Shown piece after piece: positions 28,401 to 37,200 of a stretch of DNA of 64,000 nucleotides; the first letter of the stretch is position 1; every line of letters begins with the position of its first letter. The stretch is taken from the NCBI GenBank assembly GCA_045660445.1, contig JAZRDR010000001.1:124001-188000 (forward strand). Direction: 5' to 3'. Source of the DNA: Faeciplasma sp045660445. GTDB lineage: Bacteria > Bacillota > Clostridia > Oscillospirales > Ruminococcaceae. The notes under the pieces were generated by a model. It was given only the letters and a program-made list of their open reading frames with translations. It was not told the origin of the DNA and ran no database searches. The translations under genes and the position numbers were made by a program.

Positions 28401-28905
28401 AGGCTTCCGCGATGGTGACACGGTTTCGATAATTGGCCTTTTCAGAAACAAAAAGATGCTTACGACTAAGCAAAGCCGTCAAATGTGCTTTGCTGATATC
28501 GAGGATACGACAGGTAATATCGAGGTCGTGGTCTTCCCAAATGTCTATGACAAGGCTAAAAATCTTCTTAATTCGGGTGAAAAACTCGTCATTTCGGGCA
28601 AGCTCAGCTTTAAAGACGAAGAAGATCCCAAGATCCTCGCCGACAGCATCATAAGCATTAACGATCACATCAAATCACAGTTAAATCGCTCGCTTTGCGT
28701 CCGTTTAAAATCTGACGATAAAGAGGGAATTTCGCTTTTGCGCAATATTTCCTCAAAATATCCCGGAAAGGCAAAGCTCACCGTCTGGCTTGAGGATCTG
28801 AAAAAGCTAACCTCTGTCAAGGATGCATCCACGATCGAGATAACAAGCGCTTCTTTGCAAGAGCTTATAGCCGCCTTCGGATCGGAAAACGTAAGATTCA
28901 AGTAA
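25444..28905 (+). CDS. dnaE: DNA polymerase III alpha subunit, DnaE type
   Basis: An 1153-residue replicative polymerase subunit. The N-terminal PHP domain (FVHLHVHTEYSLLDGA, AITDHGNVYG) is followed by the palm, with GPGRGSGAGSLIAY and the catalytic MPDFDIDFC. Then come FQFESGGMT, SLFRPGPM and the fingers. The C-terminus has an OB-fold near residues 985-1075. AAGGAG precedes the ATG. DnaE1 is a normal length of about 1,150. A PolC would be expected elsewhere in a Firmicute genome. Confidence 0.96.
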   Translation: MPNFVHLHVHTEYSLLDGACRIKRLVSRAKALGMSAVAITDHGNVYGAVEFYNECKKEGIKPIIGCEVYVAPRSRFDKSGKLDMTPYHLVLLCKNELGYKNLCRLVSLAYIDGFYNRPRIDFELLKQYHEGLVCLSGCLAGEVARNLTNNDYESAKECALRYKSLFGEDYYIEVQNQDFSEQRAILPYQYKLARELNIKPVATNDAHYLDRQDAAAQKVLMCIATNTTVKDSDAMSFPNDQFYFKSYEEMHDCFIGHEDALASTVEIAEKCNFDFDFGHTKLPYFSLEGVTDNEAFLRQMSFDGLKKLYGDPTQDAIDRLEYELSVVSKMGYVNYYLIVWDFINYAKTHGIPVGPGRGSGAGSLIAYCIGITGIDPLKYNLLFERFLNPERVSMPDFDIDFCIEGRQDVIDYVKRRYGVDHVAQIITFGSMAARNAIRDCARAMALPYSLADRAAKAVPFGMSITEAKEKCNEFREMYYGDAQIHELCDMAVQVEDMPRHTSTHAAAVVITEKPTVEYLPLQSNDGQLVTQYAMGAVESLGLLKIDFLGLRNLTVIRDCVNSIRKREPDFDISHIPYDDKGVFKMLSKGDTAGVFQFESGGMTSTIMRLGPESLEDLIAVISLFRPGPMESIAKYIDNCHNPSHIKYKTPLLKPILDVTYGVIVYQEQVMQIFRSLAGYTFGRADIVRRAMAKKKHSVLEAERQAFIYGDKNPDGTVNCCGCIANGVPESVANELFDEMMSFASYAFNKSHAAAYATVAYQTAYLKLHYFKEYMAALLTSVLDNLSKVIEYSEECEAKGVKILCPDVNSSYESFVVTDEGIRFGLLAIKSLGRGIIQNLIAEREKNGNFVSLYDFISRMYGKELNSRAIEALITSGAFDCFPTNRRQMLTNYDLVLNAVSDRERFNLDGQLDLFGFSDDSDPRSGTSVIEIPYAEEFSFAELLEMEKETVGIYVSGHPLSEYNPWLTTGGMATVRKIFDNSKEMLKGFRDGDTVSIIGLFRNKKMLTTKQSRQMCFADIEDTTGNIEVVVFPNVYDKAKNLLNSGEKLVISGKLSFKDEEDPKILADSIISINDHIKSQLNRSLCVRLKSDDKEGISLLRNISSKYPGKAKLTVWLEDLKKLTSVKDASTIEITSASLQELIAAFGSENVRFK

Positions 28906-28920
28906 GAAAGGATGACAAAC

Positions 28921-30471
28921 ATGAAAAAGATCGCACTCATTTTGCTCGTTCTTTCTATGCTTTTAACGGCTTGCTCCAACTATGCAATAGATGCAAGCTT
29001 TGGCGAAAAGCGAACTGAATATAATGATGATTTGCTTTTGACCGAGGTTTCTCTTACGGGCGGAAATATCCCCGATGGCTTCATCGCTTCTTTCGAGGCT
29101 GAGGATGGAGTTTTATCGGGCGGCGCAATAATATCGTCCGGAAATCAGTACTCCGGCGGACGATATGTTTCCGGAGTCAATTCAAGAGAAAACGGCGATA
29201 TGCTCACCTTTAAGGTCTATGTCGCAAACGAAGGAATGTATGACCTTGGCTTTGGATACCTTACTTCTGATATTAACAAAATAAACGAGGTTGCTGTTGA
29301 CGGCGCAAGCGTCGGTATGATCTATTGCTATAAGGTCAACGAGCTTGATATTTCTCCGTTGAAAAATATCTATCTTTCCGCCGGCAAGCACGAGATATCA
29401 ATAATTCCAAGCTGGGGCTGGGTAAACTATGACAGCTTAACGATAACAAAAAGCACTGTTATAACCGAGGATACCTATAAAGTAACTGCCTCGCTCATCA
29501 ATCCCAATGCTGATGAAAACACCCGCCGTGTTTATAAATTCCTTTGTGATATTTACGGTAAATACAGCTTAACAGGCCAGTTTGCCGACGAGGGCAGGGA
29601 ATCCGACGAATACAAGGCGATCCAGTTCACGACAAAAGAAAACTTTGCGGTTTTGGGCCTTGATATGATGAACTATACCCTTGTTAACCGCGAAAACGGT
29701 ACAAGCGGCATCTCTGTCGAGGTTGCACACGACTGGTATCACAATGCAGGCGGTATCGTTCAGATGTGCTGGCATTGGAACACTCCCAAAGAGTATATAA
29801 AAGACGGTTCATATTGGTGGAACACCTTCTATGCTGAGAATACCACTCTTGACCTTGATAAAATAATGAATGGCGAGGATCAGGCTGGATATGATCTTTT
29901 GATGGCAGATATCGACAACATCGCCTTAGAACTTATGCGTCTTCGCGACGATGGTGTCCCGATCTTGTGGAGACCCTTGCACGAAGCTTCAGGCGGTTGG
30001 TTCTGGTGGGGCAATTGTCAGCCCGAAAGCTATATAAAGCTTTGGAAAACCATGTTCGACAAGCTTACTAACGAGCATAATTTAACCAACCTTATCTGGA
30101 TGTGGAACGGTCAGGACTCCGATTGGTATCCCGGTGATGATTATGTAGATATCGTTTCTTGGGATATCTATGCTAACGAACGTGATTACGGAAGCTATAG
30201 CGGTACCTTTGCCGAGGCTACTTCCTGCTATAATGAAACTAAGCTCATTGCATTAAGCGAAAATGGCGTTGTAATGGATCCCGACCTCACGTTCCGCGAC
30301 AATGCAAGATGGCTCTTCTGGGGCACGTGGGTTGGCGATTTCGTAGTCAATGAAGGACCTTACATCAGCCAAAAATATACCGATAAAAATATGCTCATCA
30401 AGGCTTATGAGAGCGAATACACCCTCACGCTCGATGAGCTTCCGAATTTGAAAAAGTATCCGTTAGATTAA
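28921..30471 (+). CDS. GH26 beta-mannanase lipoprotein with N-terminal CBM
   Basis: A 516-residue secreted lipoprotein (lipobox LLTAC, Cys18). A carbohydrate-binding module of the CBM35/CBM6 type lies at about 54-176 (IASFEAEDGVLSGGA, YSGGRYVSGV). A GH26 catalytic domain follows. The predicted acid/base is Glu355 in RPLHEASGGWFWWG, and the predicted nucleophile is Glu447 in IALSENG. The ATG at 28,921 has AAAGGA eight bases upstream; the earlier in-frame ATG at 28,912 overlaps that site. It hydrolyses beta-1,4-mannan or related glycans at the surface. The adjacent SGNH esterase suggests acetylated mannan. Confidence 0.88.
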   Translation: MKKIALILLVLSMLLTACSNYAIDASFGEKRTEYNDDLLLTEVSLTGGNIPDGFIASFEAEDGVLSGGAIISSGNQYSGGRYVSGVNSRENGDMLTFKVYVANEGMYDLGFGYLTSDINKINEVAVDGASVGMIYCYKVNELDISPLKNIYLSAGKHEISIIPSWGWVNYDSLTITKSTVITEDTYKVTASLINPNADENTRRVYKFLCDIYGKYSLTGQFADEGRESDEYKAIQFTTKENFAVLGLDMMNYTLVNRENGTSGISVEVAHDWYHNAGGIVQMCWHWNTPKEYIKDGSYWWNTFYAENTTLDLDKIMNGEDQAGYDLLMADIDNIALELMRLRDDGVPILWRPLHEASGGWFWWGNCQPESYIKLWKTMFDKLTNEHNLTNLIWMWNGQDSDWYPGDDYVDIVSWDIYANERDYGSYSGTFAEATSCYNETKLIALSENGVVMDPDLTFRDNARWLFWGTWVGDFVVNEGPYISQKYTDKNMLIKAYESEYTLTLDELPNLKKYPLD

Positions 30472-30486
30472 AAAGGAGGACATAAA

Positions 30487-31107
30487 ATGATCAGAATTCT
30501 ATTTCAAGGTGACTCGATAACCGATTGGGGAAGAAATTATGAAGAGTATTTCTCTCTTGGTCATGGTTATGTTAAATTCGCTTCCGATTACATAAGGGAA
30601 ATGTTCCCCGAAAAGGAGTTCGAATTCATCAACCGCGGCATCGGCGGCAACAAGGTAGTTGATCTTGTAAACCGATTGGACAGCGATTTCATCGAAATTC
30701 AGCCCGACTTTGTTTCCATTCTCATCGGCATTAACGATGTTTGGCACTTGGCAGGCGATCGCAATTGGTTGCCCAACGATGTTTTCGAGGCTCAGTACAG
30801 AACCGTTCTTGATGCCATCAAGGAAAAGACCAACGCCAAAATCATGATTCTCGAGCCTTTCGTGATCCCTGTTGAAGACAAGCTTCACTTCCGTGAGGAC
30901 TTGGCTCCCAAGATCGAAATAATCCGCAAGCTTGCCCGCGAATATGCTTGTGTATATCTTCCCACTGACGGACTTTTGAACTCTGCTTTCATCGGCGACG
31001 ATCCGCTCTCGTTTGCAGCCGACGGCGTTCACCCCACGGACAAGGGTGCCGAATTCATCGGAAGAATGTATGCTCAGTTCGCTCGCGAAGCTATTTCCAA
31101 GCTCTGA
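30487..31107 (+). CDS. SGNH/GDSL hydrolase, likely carbohydrate esterase
   Basis: A 206-residue cytosolic-looking esterase with no signal peptide. Block I GDSITDWG carries Ser10, block III GIND is at 81-84, and block V DGVHPT carries the catalytic Asp179/His182. AGGAGG precedes the ATG, 15 bases after the mannanase stop. Relatives deacetylate xylo- or manno-oligosaccharides, and the pairing with GH26 points to removal of acetyl groups from imported manno-oligosaccharides. This is an inference from context. Confidence 0.85.
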   Translation: MIRILFQGDSITDWGRNYEEYFSLGHGYVKFASDYIREMFPEKEFEFINRGIGGNKVVDLVNRLDSDFIEIQPDFVSILIGINDVWHLAGDRNWLPNDVFEAQYRTVLDAIKEKTNAKIMILEPFVIPVEDKLHFREDLAPKIEIIRKLAREYACVYLPTDGLLNSAFIGDDPLSFAADGVHPTDKGAEFIGRMYAQFAREAISKL

Positions 31108-31186
31108 TCAGCCCGCGGCTCTGCCGCCGCGCACTCGGCTTCGCCCACGCGCGTCGAAATCGCCGCTAAAAATTTCGCAAAAAATA

Positions 31187-31216
31187 AAATCCCCACGATC
31201 TGTGGGGATTTTTTAT
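31187..31216. terminator. Bidirectional terminator between convergent genes
   Basis: AAAATCCCCAC / GTGGGGATTTT with a short loop, with A and T tracts on both sides. It can stop both the plus-strand esterase operon and the minus-strand SPFH operon. Confidence 0.9.
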
Positions 31217-31223
31217 TTATATC

Positions 31224-32147
31224 TTACTGATCATTTTCAGTCAAGGTCTTAAAGCTTGTTGCCAATCCTGCAAGCGACTGGATCTCGCTGGGAATGATGA
31301 TCTTTGTTGCCTTGCCGTCAGCAGCCTTGCCGAATGCTTCAAGGCCCTTAAGAGCGATAACCTGTTCAGAGGGCGCAGCCTCGTTAAGCTTCTTGATACT
31401 TTCTGCCAAAGCGGTCTGAACTGCTTCGATAGCCATAGCCTCACCTTCAGCACGCAAAACTTCTGCCTGTCTGTCGGCTTCAGCCTTCAAGATCTCAGCT
31501 TCCTTGTCAGCCTGAGCCTTAAGGATCTTCGATTCCTTTTCGCCTTCTGCAACCAAGATCTGAGCCTTCTTTTCACCCTCAGCCTGCAAGATCTTTTCGC
31601 GGCGCTCACGCTCTGCTTTCATCTGCTTTTCCATCGCATCCTGAATCTCTCTGGGAGGAAGGATGTTCTTCAATTCAACACGGTTTACCTTAATGCCCCA
31701 ACGGTCAGTAGCTTCGTCCAAGATCATGGTGATCTTAGAGTTTACATTGTCTCTCGAGGTCAATGTCGAGTCAAGCTCCATTTCACCGATGATGTTTCTA
31801 AGCGTTGTTGCTGTAAGGTTCTCGATAGCTGCCATCGGTCTTTCTACACCATAGGTATAAAGCTTTGCATTTGTGATCTGGAAGAACACAACGGTGTCGA
31901 TCTGCATAGTAACGTTATCCTTTGTGATAACCGGCTGAGGCTTAAAGTCAGCAACCTGTTCCTTAATGGAAACCTTCTTAACAACTCTATCGATGAAGGG
32001 AATTATAAGATGAGGACCGGTGTGAAGCTCTTTGTTGAATGCACCCAAACGCTCAACAACGTAAACCTGTGCCTGAGGCACGATCTTAAAGTTTGCAATA
32101 ATCAAAATAAGTATAAGCAAAATAACAGCGATAATGATAAATTCCAT
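31224..32147 (-). CDS. SPFH/band-7 membrane protein
   Basis: A 307-residue stomatin/QmcA-type protein with one N-terminal membrane helix (residues 2-22). A SPFH domain follows, with RLGAFNKELHTGPHLIIPF and the NRVELKNILPP motif. A long charged coiled coil with repeated KILQAEGEKKAQIL-like units lies at about 185-255. SPFH proteins organise membrane microdomains and often interact with proteases. It follows an NfeD-like gene by 13 bases, the usual pairing. AGGAGG precedes the ATG. Confidence 0.9.
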   Translation of the reverse strand: MEFIIIAVILLILILIIANFKIVPQAQVYVVERLGAFNKELHTGPHLIIPFIDRVVKKVSIKEQVADFKPQPVITKDNVTMQIDTVVFFQITNAKLYTYGVERPMAAIENLTATTLRNIIGEMELDSTLTSRDNVNSKITMILDEATDRWGIKVNRVELKNILPPREIQDAMEKQMKAERERREKILQAEGEKKAQILVAEGEKESKILKAQADKEAEILKAEADRQAEVLRAEGEAMAIEAVQTALAESIKKLNEAAPSEQVIALKGLEAFGKAADGKATKIIIPSEIQSLAGLATSFKTLTENDQ

Positions 32148-32160
32148 AATATCCTCCTGA

Positions 32161-32595
32161 TCAATTCATAACAGATACGATAAGCTTTGCACCATCGATA
32201 TCGTTGATAATAACGACGCTATCCTTCGAAATATCGCTTCCGTCAAGGCTTCTTGCCATCCAGGAAACGCCTGCAACAGTTGCTCTGCCCGTGGAAAGTG
32301 CGTTGTTTATATCTTCGGTCACAACGGCAGTCTTGCCGATGTTAATGTCAACATTCGTTCTTGAAAGTTTGCCCTGGATCTTGCGAACAAAAGGCTTTGT
32401 GAAAATCAGCAACAGTACCGTCAAAGCAATGAAGACAGTTACTTGTGCCCAAAGCGGTGCGCCGAAACATGCAAGTATAAGCGAAAACAGCGACGCACAA
32501 GCAAACCAGGTTGAAACCATTTGAACAGTTGCAACTTCGGCAATGATCGCCACGATAAGGACTATTCCCCACATGACCACCATTAAATGATCCAT
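32161..32595 (-). CDS. NfeD-like membrane protein
   Basis: A 144-residue protein with three or four transmembrane helices (residues 1-75) and a C-terminal OB-fold-like domain (GKTAVVTEDINNAL, GRATVAGVSWMARS). The ATG at 32,595 has AAAGGAGG seven bases upstream; an ATG at 32,601 abuts that site and is unlikely. NfeD proteins partner SPFH proteins, here encoded just downstream. The role is probably in membrane organisation. Confidence 0.85.
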   Translation of the reverse strand: MDHLMVVMWGIVLIVAIIAEVATVQMVSTWFACASLFSLILACFGAPLWAQVTVFIALTVLLLIFTKPFVRKIQGKLSRTNVDINIGKTAVVTEDINNALSTGRATVAGVSWMARSLDGSDISKDSVVIINDIDGAKLIVSVMN

Positions 32596-32625
32596 ACACA
32601 TTCCTCCTTTATTTTGTGTACTTTC

Positions 32626-32654
32626 ATTCTATCATATTCCACTTTAAATTGCAA
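32626..32654 (-). promoter_or_regulatory. Sigma-A promoter of the nfeD-SPFH operon
   Basis: On the minus strand TTGCAA, 17 bases, TAGAAT, about 30 bases upstream of the nfeD-like start. Confidence 0.65.
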
Positions 32655-32680
32655 CAGTATTTTTGCTTTCACCCCACCGC

Positions 32681-32740
32681 TCGCCGCTGATTGCCGTTCC
32701 TCGCTCGCCGCTAACGCGGCGGCTCGGCTTCGCCTATCAA
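32681..32740. repeat. GC-rich intergenic repeat, family A copy 3 (diverged)
   Basis: It shares ATTGCCG-TCCTCGCTCGCCGC and GGCTCGGCTTCGCCTATC-type segments with the 1,909 and 37,102 copies, but the central hairpin is changed (CGCTAACGCGGCG). It lies between the divergent promoters of nfeD and recJ. Confidence 0.65.
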
Positions 32741-32758
32741 CCGTCTCGCTTCACCCTC

Positions 32759-32787
32759 TTGTCAAGTCCTAAATTATGTGATAAAAT
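32759..32787 (+). promoter_or_regulatory. Sigma-A promoter of recJ-rel
   Basis: TTGTCA, 17-base spacer, TAAAAT, about 65 bases before recJ. Confidence 0.75.
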
Positions 32788-32851
32788 ATATTATCTATTT
32801 TAATTTGGAGTAATAGCGCAATTTGCTTAAATAATATAAACGGAGTTACAT

Positions 32852-34876
32852 ATGAAAAAATGGGTCGTATCAATGCCTGACGAGGCAAAAGTGAATAATA
32901 TAACCAAGCGTACCGACCTTGGTCGCCTTGTTGCCGAGGTTATGGTTGCCAGAGGTGTTCAAGAGCTTGACGACGTCGCCGCCTTCTTTAATACCGAGGA
33001 GCTTAGCGACCCCTTTTTGCTTCTCGATATGCCTGCCGCAGTAAAAGCAATCAACGAGTCTATTGAAGCAGGCGAGCTTATCTGCATCTATGGCGACTAT
33101 GACTGCGACGGTGTCACCTCAACTGCAGTTTTGCATAGTTATTTAACAGCTATGGGAGCCGAGGTCTGTGCCTATATCCCTGAGCGTGAGGAAGGCTATG
33201 GTCTTAACAAAAAAGCGATCGACGAGATCGCCCAAAACGGCGTTTCGTTGATCATAACCGTAGATAACGGAATCTCCGCCATCGAGGAAGCTGATTACAT
33301 TGCTTCCTTGGGCTTAAAGCTTGTTATAACCGACCATCACCAGCCCACCGAAACGCTTCCCAAAGCCTTGGCAGTTGTTGATCCTCACCGTGCAGGCTGC
33401 CCCTCGCCCTTTAAGAACTTAGCGGGCGTGGGAGTAGTGCTTAAGCTTTGCGCCGCCCTTGACTATGGAAACTATGACATGGTACTCGAACAATACGCTG
33501 ACCTTGTCGCAATTGGCACCATTGCCGACGTTGTGCCGCTTGTCGGTGAAAACCGCACTATTGTAAAGTATGGCCTTGAGCTTATTAAAAATACCGAGAA
33601 TTACGGACTTTTATCCCTTATCGAGAACAGCTCAATCAATATCGACAACATAAATTCAGGTGTTGTTGCCTTTGGAATTTCTCCACGCATCAATGCCGCA
33701 GGCCGTTTCGGCTCGCCGATAACAGCTCTTGACTGCCTTATAACAGAGGATGAATCAGCACGCGACTTCGCCGCCGAGCTTTCACGTTTAAATGATATGC
33801 GCAAATCCTGCGAATCTGACATTTTAACGCAGATAAAAACACAGATAGATGAAGACCCTTCCGTTTTGAACGAGCGCGTCTTGATCGTCTCGGGAAATGG
33901 CTGGCACCATGGCGTTATCGGAATCGTTGCCTCTAAGCTTATGGAGGAATATGAAAAGCCGGTCGTCATCCTTTCAAGCGAGGGCGGTGTTTCCCGCGGT
34001 TCCGCAAGAAGCTTTTCGGGCTTTAACATCTTCAAATGCTTCGACTATTGCCGCGAGCTTTTGGTAAAATACGGCGGTCACGAATGTGCAGGCGGCTTAA
34101 CCTTAAACGACAGTGACATTCCCGCTTTCCGTCAAATGGTCTCCGAATATGCCCAAGCGAATCACGAATCCATGCCCAGAATGACACTTTACGCTGACAA
34201 GCTCTTAAAAAGCGGTGATATAAATGTCACTCTTGTTGAGGAGCTTTCAAAGATCGAACCCTTCGGCACCCAGAATCCCGAGCCTGTTTTCGCTCTTTCG
34301 GGAGCTGAAATAAGATCAGTCATTCCCCTTAAAAACGGCGAGCATACAAAGCTAGAGCTTTGGTATGGCGACTCTAAAGTATCGGCCCTTATGTTCAAGG
34401 CAAAAACTGCTGAACTGCCGTATAGAGTAGGGGACAAGATAGATCTTATGGTCAACCTCAGCGTTCACGAATTCAGAGGGAATAAAAGCGTTTCCTTAAA
34501 AGTTATAGATTCAAGACTTCACGGCATCAAGCAGGACCGTTATTTTGCCGCACTTGATGCATATGAACACTTTATAAGAAAAGAACCGCAACCCAAAGAA
34601 GTTATCGCAAAAGGCAATCCCACCCGCGAGGAATTGGTTGCAGTATATAAATACATCGCTTCGCTCGGCTCTGCCGTTACGTTCGAATCGTTGTATGCAA
34701 GACTTGTTTCTCCCTCTATGAACGCATTCAAGCTAAAGGTTATTTTGCAGGCGTTCATCGAAACAGGACTTATCTCTCACTCAAACCAAACACACCTAAT
34801 AAAACTGAGCACACCAACCTCTCGCGTTGATATCGAATCAAGCGAGACGTTGATAAACCTCAGAAGCTTACTATAA
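32852..34876 (+). CDS. recJ: Single-strand DNA exonuclease RecJ
   Basis: A 5-prime to 3-prime ssDNA exonuclease for recombination and mismatch repair. The 674 residues show the DHH-family motifs YGDYDCDGVTST, TVDNGISA, ITDHHQP and IGTIADVVPL. DHHA1 follows (SGNGWHHGVIGIVASKL, KYGGHECAGGLTL), then an OB-fold domain and an extra C-terminal extension of about 100 residues typical of Firmicute RecJ. GGAG precedes the ATG. Confidence 0.93.
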   Translation: MKKWVVSMPDEAKVNNITKRTDLGRLVAEVMVARGVQELDDVAAFFNTEELSDPFLLLDMPAAVKAINESIEAGELICIYGDYDCDGVTSTAVLHSYLTAMGAEVCAYIPEREEGYGLNKKAIDEIAQNGVSLIITVDNGISAIEEADYIASLGLKLVITDHHQPTETLPKALAVVDPHRAGCPSPFKNLAGVGVVLKLCAALDYGNYDMVLEQYADLVAIGTIADVVPLVGENRTIVKYGLELIKNTENYGLLSLIENSSINIDNINSGVVAFGISPRINAAGRFGSPITALDCLITEDESARDFAAELSRLNDMRKSCESDILTQIKTQIDEDPSVLNERVLIVSGNGWHHGVIGIVASKLMEEYEKPVVILSSEGGVSRGSARSFSGFNIFKCFDYCRELLVKYGGHECAGGLTLNDSDIPAFRQMVSEYAQANHESMPRMTLYADKLLKSGDINVTLVEELSKIEPFGTQNPEPVFALSGAEIRSVIPLKNGEHTKLELWYGDSKVSALMFKAKTAELPYRVGDKIDLMVNLSVHEFRGNKSVSLKVIDSRLHGIKQDRYFAALDAYEHFIRKEPQPKEVIAKGNPTREELVAVYKYIASLGSAVTFESLYARLVSPSMNAFKLKVILQAFIETGLISHSNQTHLIKLSTPTSRVDIESSETLINLRSLL

Positions 34877-34893
34877 ATCTTTCGGAGGACATT

Positions 34894-37086
34894 ATGTCTA
34901 CACCCTCTCATATCACGATCGACAGCTTGATCAAAAAGCTTGAAGGATCGGACAAGAACTATCAGGTCACAAAGATCCGTGCGGCTTATGAATTCGCAAA
35001 CGAAATGCATAAGGATCAAAAGCGCGAATCGGGCGAGCCTTATATCACTCATCCTTTGTCGGTTGCCGCTATCCTTGTTAATCTTGGCATGGATACCGAC
35101 ACCATTTGTGCTGCACTCTTGCACGACGTTGTCGAGGATACCGAAGCCACATTTGATGACGTTAAAAAACGCTTTGGCGAGGATGTTGCAAACCTTGTTG
35201 ACGGCGTTACAAAGCTCGAACAGATCGCTCTTTATTCAAAAGAGGAACAGCAGGCAGAGAATATCCGAAAGATATTTCTTTCAATGGCAAAGGACATAAG
35301 AGTAATCATCATAAAGCTGTCGGACAGGCTTCACAACATGCGCACCCTTGGCTTCAGATCTGAAGAAAAGCGCCGTATAGTATCGTTGGAAACAATGAAT
35401 ATCTTTGTTCCTCTTGCCAACCGCCTTGGTATCCGCCAGCTTAAAGAAGAGCTCGAGGATATATCGTTTGGTTACTTGGATTCATATGCCTATAACGAGA
35501 TCGAGCAGATGCTTGAAAAAAGCAAAGCCGAGCGTGAGGAATTCATTCAGCTTATAAAGTCGCGAATCTCCGCCCGCCTTGCCAATGATTTCGATCCCGT
35601 TCCCACTATCGAGGGCAGAGTTAAATCGGCATACGGAATCTATAAAAAAGTATATGAGCAGGGAAGAAGCTTCGAAGAGATTTACGATAAATATGCTGTA
35701 CGTGTCATCGTCAACGACGTGACCGAATGTTACTTCGTTTTGGGTATCGTCCACGATATGTTCCAGCCCATTCCCAACAGATTCAAGGACTATATCTCCA
35801 CTCCCAAGTCCAATATGTATCAAAGCTTGCACACCACCGTTGTCGGACGTGAGGGTATTCCCTTCGAGGTTCAGATAAGAACCTGGGATATGCACCACAC
35901 AGCCGAATTCGGCATCGCCGCTCACTGGAAATATAAAGAGGGGATGAAGGGCAAATATAAGTTCGATAACCGTCTTAATTGGGTTCGTCAGATCCTTGAT
36001 ACTCAGCAGGAATCCAACGATGCCGAGGATATCGTTCGTGCAATTAAAGAAGACCTCGCCCCAGAGGATGTCTTTGCAATGACGCCCAAGGGCGACGTTA
36101 TCTCGCTTCCTCTCGGCTCCACTGTTATCGACTTTGCTTATGCTATTCACACTCAGGTCGGTCACAGAATGACAGGTGCCAAAGCAGATAAAAAGCTCGT
36201 TCCGCTTGATTATCAGATAAAAACCGGCGAGATCATCGAGATCGTCACCTCTAAAGACCCTAATCATGGCCCCAACCGTGCATGGCTTAACATCTGCCAC
36301 ACCAGCGAGGCTAAGTCAAAGATCCGTTCTTGGTTCAAAAAAGAACGCCGCGAGGAAAATATCGCCGAGGGTAAGCAAGAGCTCGAGCGTGAATTCAAGC
36401 GCAATCTCATCCGCGTTCCCGAAAGTGATATGGCAGATTTCCTCTCGCTTGATATGAAGCGTCACAACTGCGATTCACTTGACGATTTCTATGCTGCTAT
36501 CGGCTATGGCGGAGTTATTCTTTCAAAGGTCTTGCCCCGCTTAAAGGATGAATATAACAAGAAGTATGTCCAATCGCAGGAGACTCAATCTACCAAATTA
36601 ACCGAGTTTACCACCTCTAAATCCAAGCCAAGCTCGGGTGTTATCGTCGATGGAATCGACAACTGCGTTGTAAAGCTCTCGCAGTGTTGCACCCCCTTGC
36701 CGGGCGACGATATCATCGGCTTCATAACACGCGGACACGGTGTTTCCGTTCACAAAAAGGACTGCGTCAACTATCTTTCTCAAAAGGATTCCTCTCCCGA
36801 TCGCTGGATAGGCGTTCGTTGGGCAAAGGAACAGGTCGCTTCAAGCTTCTATAAGGTTGTTCTTGACGTTGTCGGATATGACCGCTTGGGCATCTTCATG
36901 GATGTAATGGCAACCCTCTCCGAACACAGGATCACCACCCACGAGGCTTCTGCCAGAACTCTTAAAAACGGCAACTTCAGCGCAATGCTTACAATAAGCG
37001 TTGGCGGAACCGCCGAGCTTGCAAATATCATGGCAAAGATCAAAAAGGTTGACGGCGTTATCTCCGTTGATCGAAGCAGTAAATAA
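34894..37086 (+). CDS. rel: (p)ppGpp synthetase/hydrolase Rel
   Basis: A 730-residue bifunctional stringent-response enzyme. The HD hydrolase domain (HPLSVAAIL, ALLHDVVEDT, SDRLHNMRTL) is followed by the synthetase domain (VKSAYGIYKK, YISTPKSNMYQSLHTTV, EVQIRTWDMHHTAEFGIAAHW). Then come TGS (FAMTPKGDVISLPLGSTVIDFAYAIH), a zinc-finger/helical region and a C-terminal ACT domain. It lies 17 bases after recJ, with GGAGG before the ATG. All key motifs are intact, so both activities are expected. Confidence 0.95.
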   Translation: MSTPSHITIDSLIKKLEGSDKNYQVTKIRAAYEFANEMHKDQKRESGEPYITHPLSVAAILVNLGMDTDTICAALLHDVVEDTEATFDDVKKRFGEDVANLVDGVTKLEQIALYSKEEQQAENIRKIFLSMAKDIRVIIIKLSDRLHNMRTLGFRSEEKRRIVSLETMNIFVPLANRLGIRQLKEELEDISFGYLDSYAYNEIEQMLEKSKAEREEFIQLIKSRISARLANDFDPVPTIEGRVKSAYGIYKKVYEQGRSFEEIYDKYAVRVIVNDVTECYFVLGIVHDMFQPIPNRFKDYISTPKSNMYQSLHTTVVGREGIPFEVQIRTWDMHHTAEFGIAAHWKYKEGMKGKYKFDNRLNWVRQILDTQQESNDAEDIVRAIKEDLAPEDVFAMTPKGDVISLPLGSTVIDFAYAIHTQVGHRMTGAKADKKLVPLDYQIKTGEIIEIVTSKDPNHGPNRAWLNICHTSEAKSKIRSWFKKERREENIAEGKQELEREFKRNLIRVPESDMADFLSLDMKRHNCDSLDDFYAAIGYGGVILSKVLPRLKDEYNKKYVQSQETQSTKLTEFTTSKSKPSSGVIVDGIDNCVVKLSQCCTPLPGDDIIGFITRGHGVSVHKKDCVNYLSQKDSSPDRWIGVRWAKEQVASSFYKVVLDVVGYDRLGIFMDVMATLSEHRITTHEASARTLKNGNFSAMLTISVGGTAELANIMAKIKKVDGVISVDRSSK

Positions 37087-37101
37087 CCATCGAAATCTCG
37101 C

Positions 37102-37165
37102 GGCGCCGATTGCCGATCCTCGCTCGCCGCTCCTTCGTCGCGGCGGCTTGGCTTCGCCTATCGAC
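37102..37165. repeat. GC-rich intergenic repeat, family A copy 2
   Basis: Nearly identical to 1,909-1,972 over 64 bases, with a few changes near the right end. It lies in the gap between rel and the metallo-hydrolase gene. Confidence 0.75.
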
Positions 37166-37200
37166 CGCCACTTTCACATCACTTTAAAGGAGGTCACCCT

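Noticed and set aside
35482..36300. Antisense open frame of 272 codons within rel
   Set aside because: No ribosome site or motif; rel is intact with all domains on the other strand.
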